Assembly (NCBI GenBank): GCA_002389705.1
Contig: DGQJ01000262.1
Span: 1-9,638, forward strand
Origin: Bacteroidales bacterium UBA4417
GTDB taxonomy: Bacteria; Bacteroidota; Bacteroidia; Bacteroidales; UBA4417
Direction of reading: 5' to 3'
Length of the DNA stretch: 9,638 nt
Shown here: piece by piece, positions 8,433-9,638 of the stretch
How the letters are laid out: every line of letters starts with the position of its first letter
Numbering within the stretch: the stretch's first letter is position 1
Position numbers and translations under genes: made by a program
Notes under the pieces: model-generated
What the model was told of the DNA's origin: nothing
Databases searched by the model: none
Seen by the model: the letters and a program-made list of their open reading frames with translations, nothing else

Positions 8433-8646
8433 AGGATTTTGTGGATAGGATTTAAAAAGTTTAGCTTCGCTGAGCTCGTTTCGCCCGGTTCTGGTTTCAA
8501 GGTCATTGCGAAGAGGTAAAGGCTGTCTCGGGTTATCGGGAACCAGGAAACAAAAGTTTAAGAGTTTCAACGTTAGAAAAAATTATACAATCTCAACTTC
8601 AGCATAATGGACATCGAAGAGCCACTCGCTTTTCTCAACTTGTTAA
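8433..8646. other. Non-coding spacer, first half of the hyfG-hyfHI gap
   Basis: No gene of convincing quality. The sequence shows a stretch resembling dispersed intergenic repeats (8461-8551), then AT-rich text. The only short frame with an ATG is 8607-8672, 21 residues, with no recognisable family or ribosome site. I looked for the Bacteroidota-type promoter (TTTG at -33, TAnnTTTG at -7) and for a strong hairpin followed by a T-run and found neither. Whether hyfHI is co-transcribed with hyfG or has its own promoter is undecided. Confidence 0.6.
8478..8551. repeat. Imperfect inverted repeat, possible decayed dispersed element
   Basis: The left arm gtttcgcccggttc (8478-8491) pairs imperfectly with gaaccaggaaac (8540-8551) around a loop of about 48 bp. 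The loop contains GTCATTGCGAAGAGG (8502-8516), which from memory resembles the GTCATTGCGAGGAG-type intergenic repeats scattered through many bacterial genomes. Pairing is weak and needs mismatches, so a structural role is doubtful. The likeliest reading is the remnant of a short mobile or repetitive element. Confidence 0.3.
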
Positions 8647-8870
8647 AAACTCAATTCTCAACCATTGAATGACAACTGAATGACAACTCCTTCTAACTCC
8701 AAAGACTCATAAACTCAATCCTCAAACACTGAATGACAACTCCTTCTAACTCCAAAGACTCATAAACTCAATCCTCAACCACTGAATGACAACTCTTTCT
8801 AACTCAAAAGACTCATAAACTCAATCCTCAACCACTGAATGACCACTAAACCTTCTCAATAAAAACGCAT
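8647..8870 (+). repeat. Tandem array of about four 53-bp units
   Basis: The copies lie at 8647-8710 (64 bp), 8711-8763 (53 bp), 8764-8816 (53 bp) and 8817-8870 (54 bp, the most diverged). Each begins aaactcaatyctcaa and holds a 'ctgaatgacaact' core. Copies 2 and 3 differ at only a few positions. Copy 1 is longer by exactly 11 bp because tgaatgacaac is duplicated inside it (8666-8676 and 8677-8687). The period is not a multiple of three and every unit has stops (TGA, TAA), so it is not coding. The + strand is very poor in G (3 of 53 in copy 2), so the transcript would be CA-rich and largely unstructured. The array ends 16 bp before the start of the next gene, making it the leader or coupling region of that gene. 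The number of copies probably varies between strains (inference). Confidence 0.9.
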
Positions 8871-8886
8871 AAACCCCAATCTTCCA

Positions 8887-9638
8887 ATGTACAACAACCT
8901 CAAAATCCTCTACCACCAGGGCAAACAGTTTATTCCCGATGTTACCACAGCCAAAGTTCCGGGTATTTTCAGGGGGCGGCCGGTAATAGGCACTGCTAAA
9001 GTGGATGAAACTGAGCTGATGGAATTGTGCCCGGTAAATGCTATATCGGTTAATCCGGTTTCAATCGACCTTGGAAAATGTACTTTTTGTGGCGAATGTG
9101 CTATGCGGTTTCCCGAAAAGATAACTTTTACCACCGACTACAAAATCTCAACAAATGACAGGGAAAGCCTTGTAATAAAAGAAGGTGACGATGAGCCGGT
9201 GAGCGTAAATCCCGAAAAGGTGCGACCCGAAGTCCGCAAATTATTCGGCCGTTCGATGAAATTACGGCAGGTTTCGGCCGGTGGCGATAATAGCTGCGAA
9301 TGGGAACTTGGTGCAGCTAACAATGTGCAGTTCGATATGGGGCGTTTTGGAATTGAATTTGTTGCTTCGCCACGACATGCCGACGGTATCGCTATTACAG
9401 GCCCGATAACAGAAAATATGGCCGAGGCTCTCCAGATTTGTTACGACGCCACTCCTGATCCTAAAATAATTGTGCTTGTCGGAACTGATGCTATCAGCGG
9501 TGGAATATTTGCCGGCAGTCCGGCACTTGACCGTACTTTTCTGCAAAATCATACTGTCGATCTGTATATCCCGGGTAACCCGGCACACCCGCTCACCATC
9601 ATAAACGGCCTACTGGACCTGACACGGAAGCGGAAGTA
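8887..9638 (+). CDS. hyfHI: Fused HyfH-like ferredoxin and HyfI/NuoB-like subunit with degenerate cluster sites (3' end at window edge)
   Basis: A 250-codon open frame reaching the last base. The window ends in 'ta', so it may stop exactly there or continue. The ATG at 8887 is the only start after the upstream in-frame TAA at 8860. Residues 1-90 resemble HyfH/HycF: FRGRP near 27-31, then Cys48 (ELCP) and Cys65-x2-Cys68-x2-Cys71 (CTFCGEC), with Phe75 in place of the last CP cysteine. That leaves ligands for one [4Fe-4S] cluster. Residues from about 119 are NuoB/HycG-like: RFGIEFVASPRHAD (153-166), SGGIF (204-208) and YIPGNP (227-232). The proximal-cluster ligands are mostly lost: only Cys137 (NSCEWE) remains, while the others are Asp134, Asp201 (GTDA for GACG) and Asn231 (PGN for PGC). 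In E. coli these are two separate proteins, HyfH and HyfI. In the complex this protein should sit between the large subunit and the HyfC anchor. Family assignment is firm; its redox role is not. Confidence 0.88.
   Translation, partial: MYNNLKILYHQGKQFIPDVTTAKVPGIFRGRPVIGTAKVDETELMELCPVNAISVNPVSIDLGKCTFCGECAMRFPEKITFTTDYKISTNDRESLVIKEGDDEPVSVNPEKVRPEVRKLFGRSMKLRQVSAGGDNSCEWELGAANNVQFDMGRFGIEFVASPRHADGIAITGPITENMAEALQICYDATPDPKIIVLVGTDAISGGIFAGSPALDRTFLQNHTVDLYIPGNPAHPLTIINGLLDLTRKRK

Noticed and set aside
8607..8672. 21-residue ORF upstream of hyfHI as a leader peptide
   Set aside because: No ribosome site, no recognisable sequence, and it ends inside the tandem repeat; such a length is expected by chance.
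8647..8870. CRISPR array
   Set aside because: Units are contiguous 53-bp tandem copies without unique spacers between short repeats.
8910..9588. Minus-strand open frames opposite the HyfHI fusion
   Set aside because: They have no family signature and lie antisense to a frame with clear ferredoxin and NuoB motifs.

Overview
The window holds most of one operon, all on the + strand. It encodes a membrane complex built like the group 4 [NiFe]-hydrogenases and complex I (Hyf/Hyc family). Base composition is moderately AT-rich by eye. The leaders lack clear Shine-Dalgarno sequences and are A-rich before ATG, and intergenic text is of the 'aactcataaactcaa' kind. Together these suggest an anaerobic or facultative member of the Bacteroidota. 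This is an inference from style, not from a marker gene.

Layout: a 5'-truncated HyfB-type antiporter-like subunit (2-1786); a second full-length HyfB-type paralogue joined to it by an ATGA overlap (1783-3810); a HyfC/NuoH-like membrane anchor (3812-4717); a HyfE subunit with a NuoK-like end (4742-5374); a HyfF antiporter-like subunit (5396-6823); a HyfG-like large subunit with a NuoC-like N-domain and a NuoD-like C-domain (6927-8432); a 454-bp non-coding gap with about four tandem copies of a 53-bp repeat (8647-8870); and a fusion of a HyfH-like ferredoxin domain with a HyfI/NuoB-like domain (8887 to the window end). The order follows hyfB-C-(D)-E-F-G-H-I of hydrogenase-4, with a second HyfB in place of HyfD, so three antiporter-like subunits are present.

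The main observation is that the membrane arm looks intact while the redox arm has lost most of its metal sites. The large subunit lacks all four cysteines in their canonical [NiFe]-ligand positions (L1 CxxC reads A-G-D-T; L2 CxxC reads S-Y-C-G, with one cysteine shifted by a residue). The NuoB-like domain keeps one of four ligands of the proximal N2-type [4Fe-4S] cluster; the others are Asp, Asp and Asn. The ferredoxin domain has lost exactly the four cysteines of one cluster and kept the four of the other. The complex therefore cannot be a hydrogenase and lacks the cluster that complex I uses to reduce quinone. It belongs with, or beside, the poorly understood 'energy-converting hydrogenase-related' (Ehr) complexes, and its proximal-cluster loss deserves separate attention.
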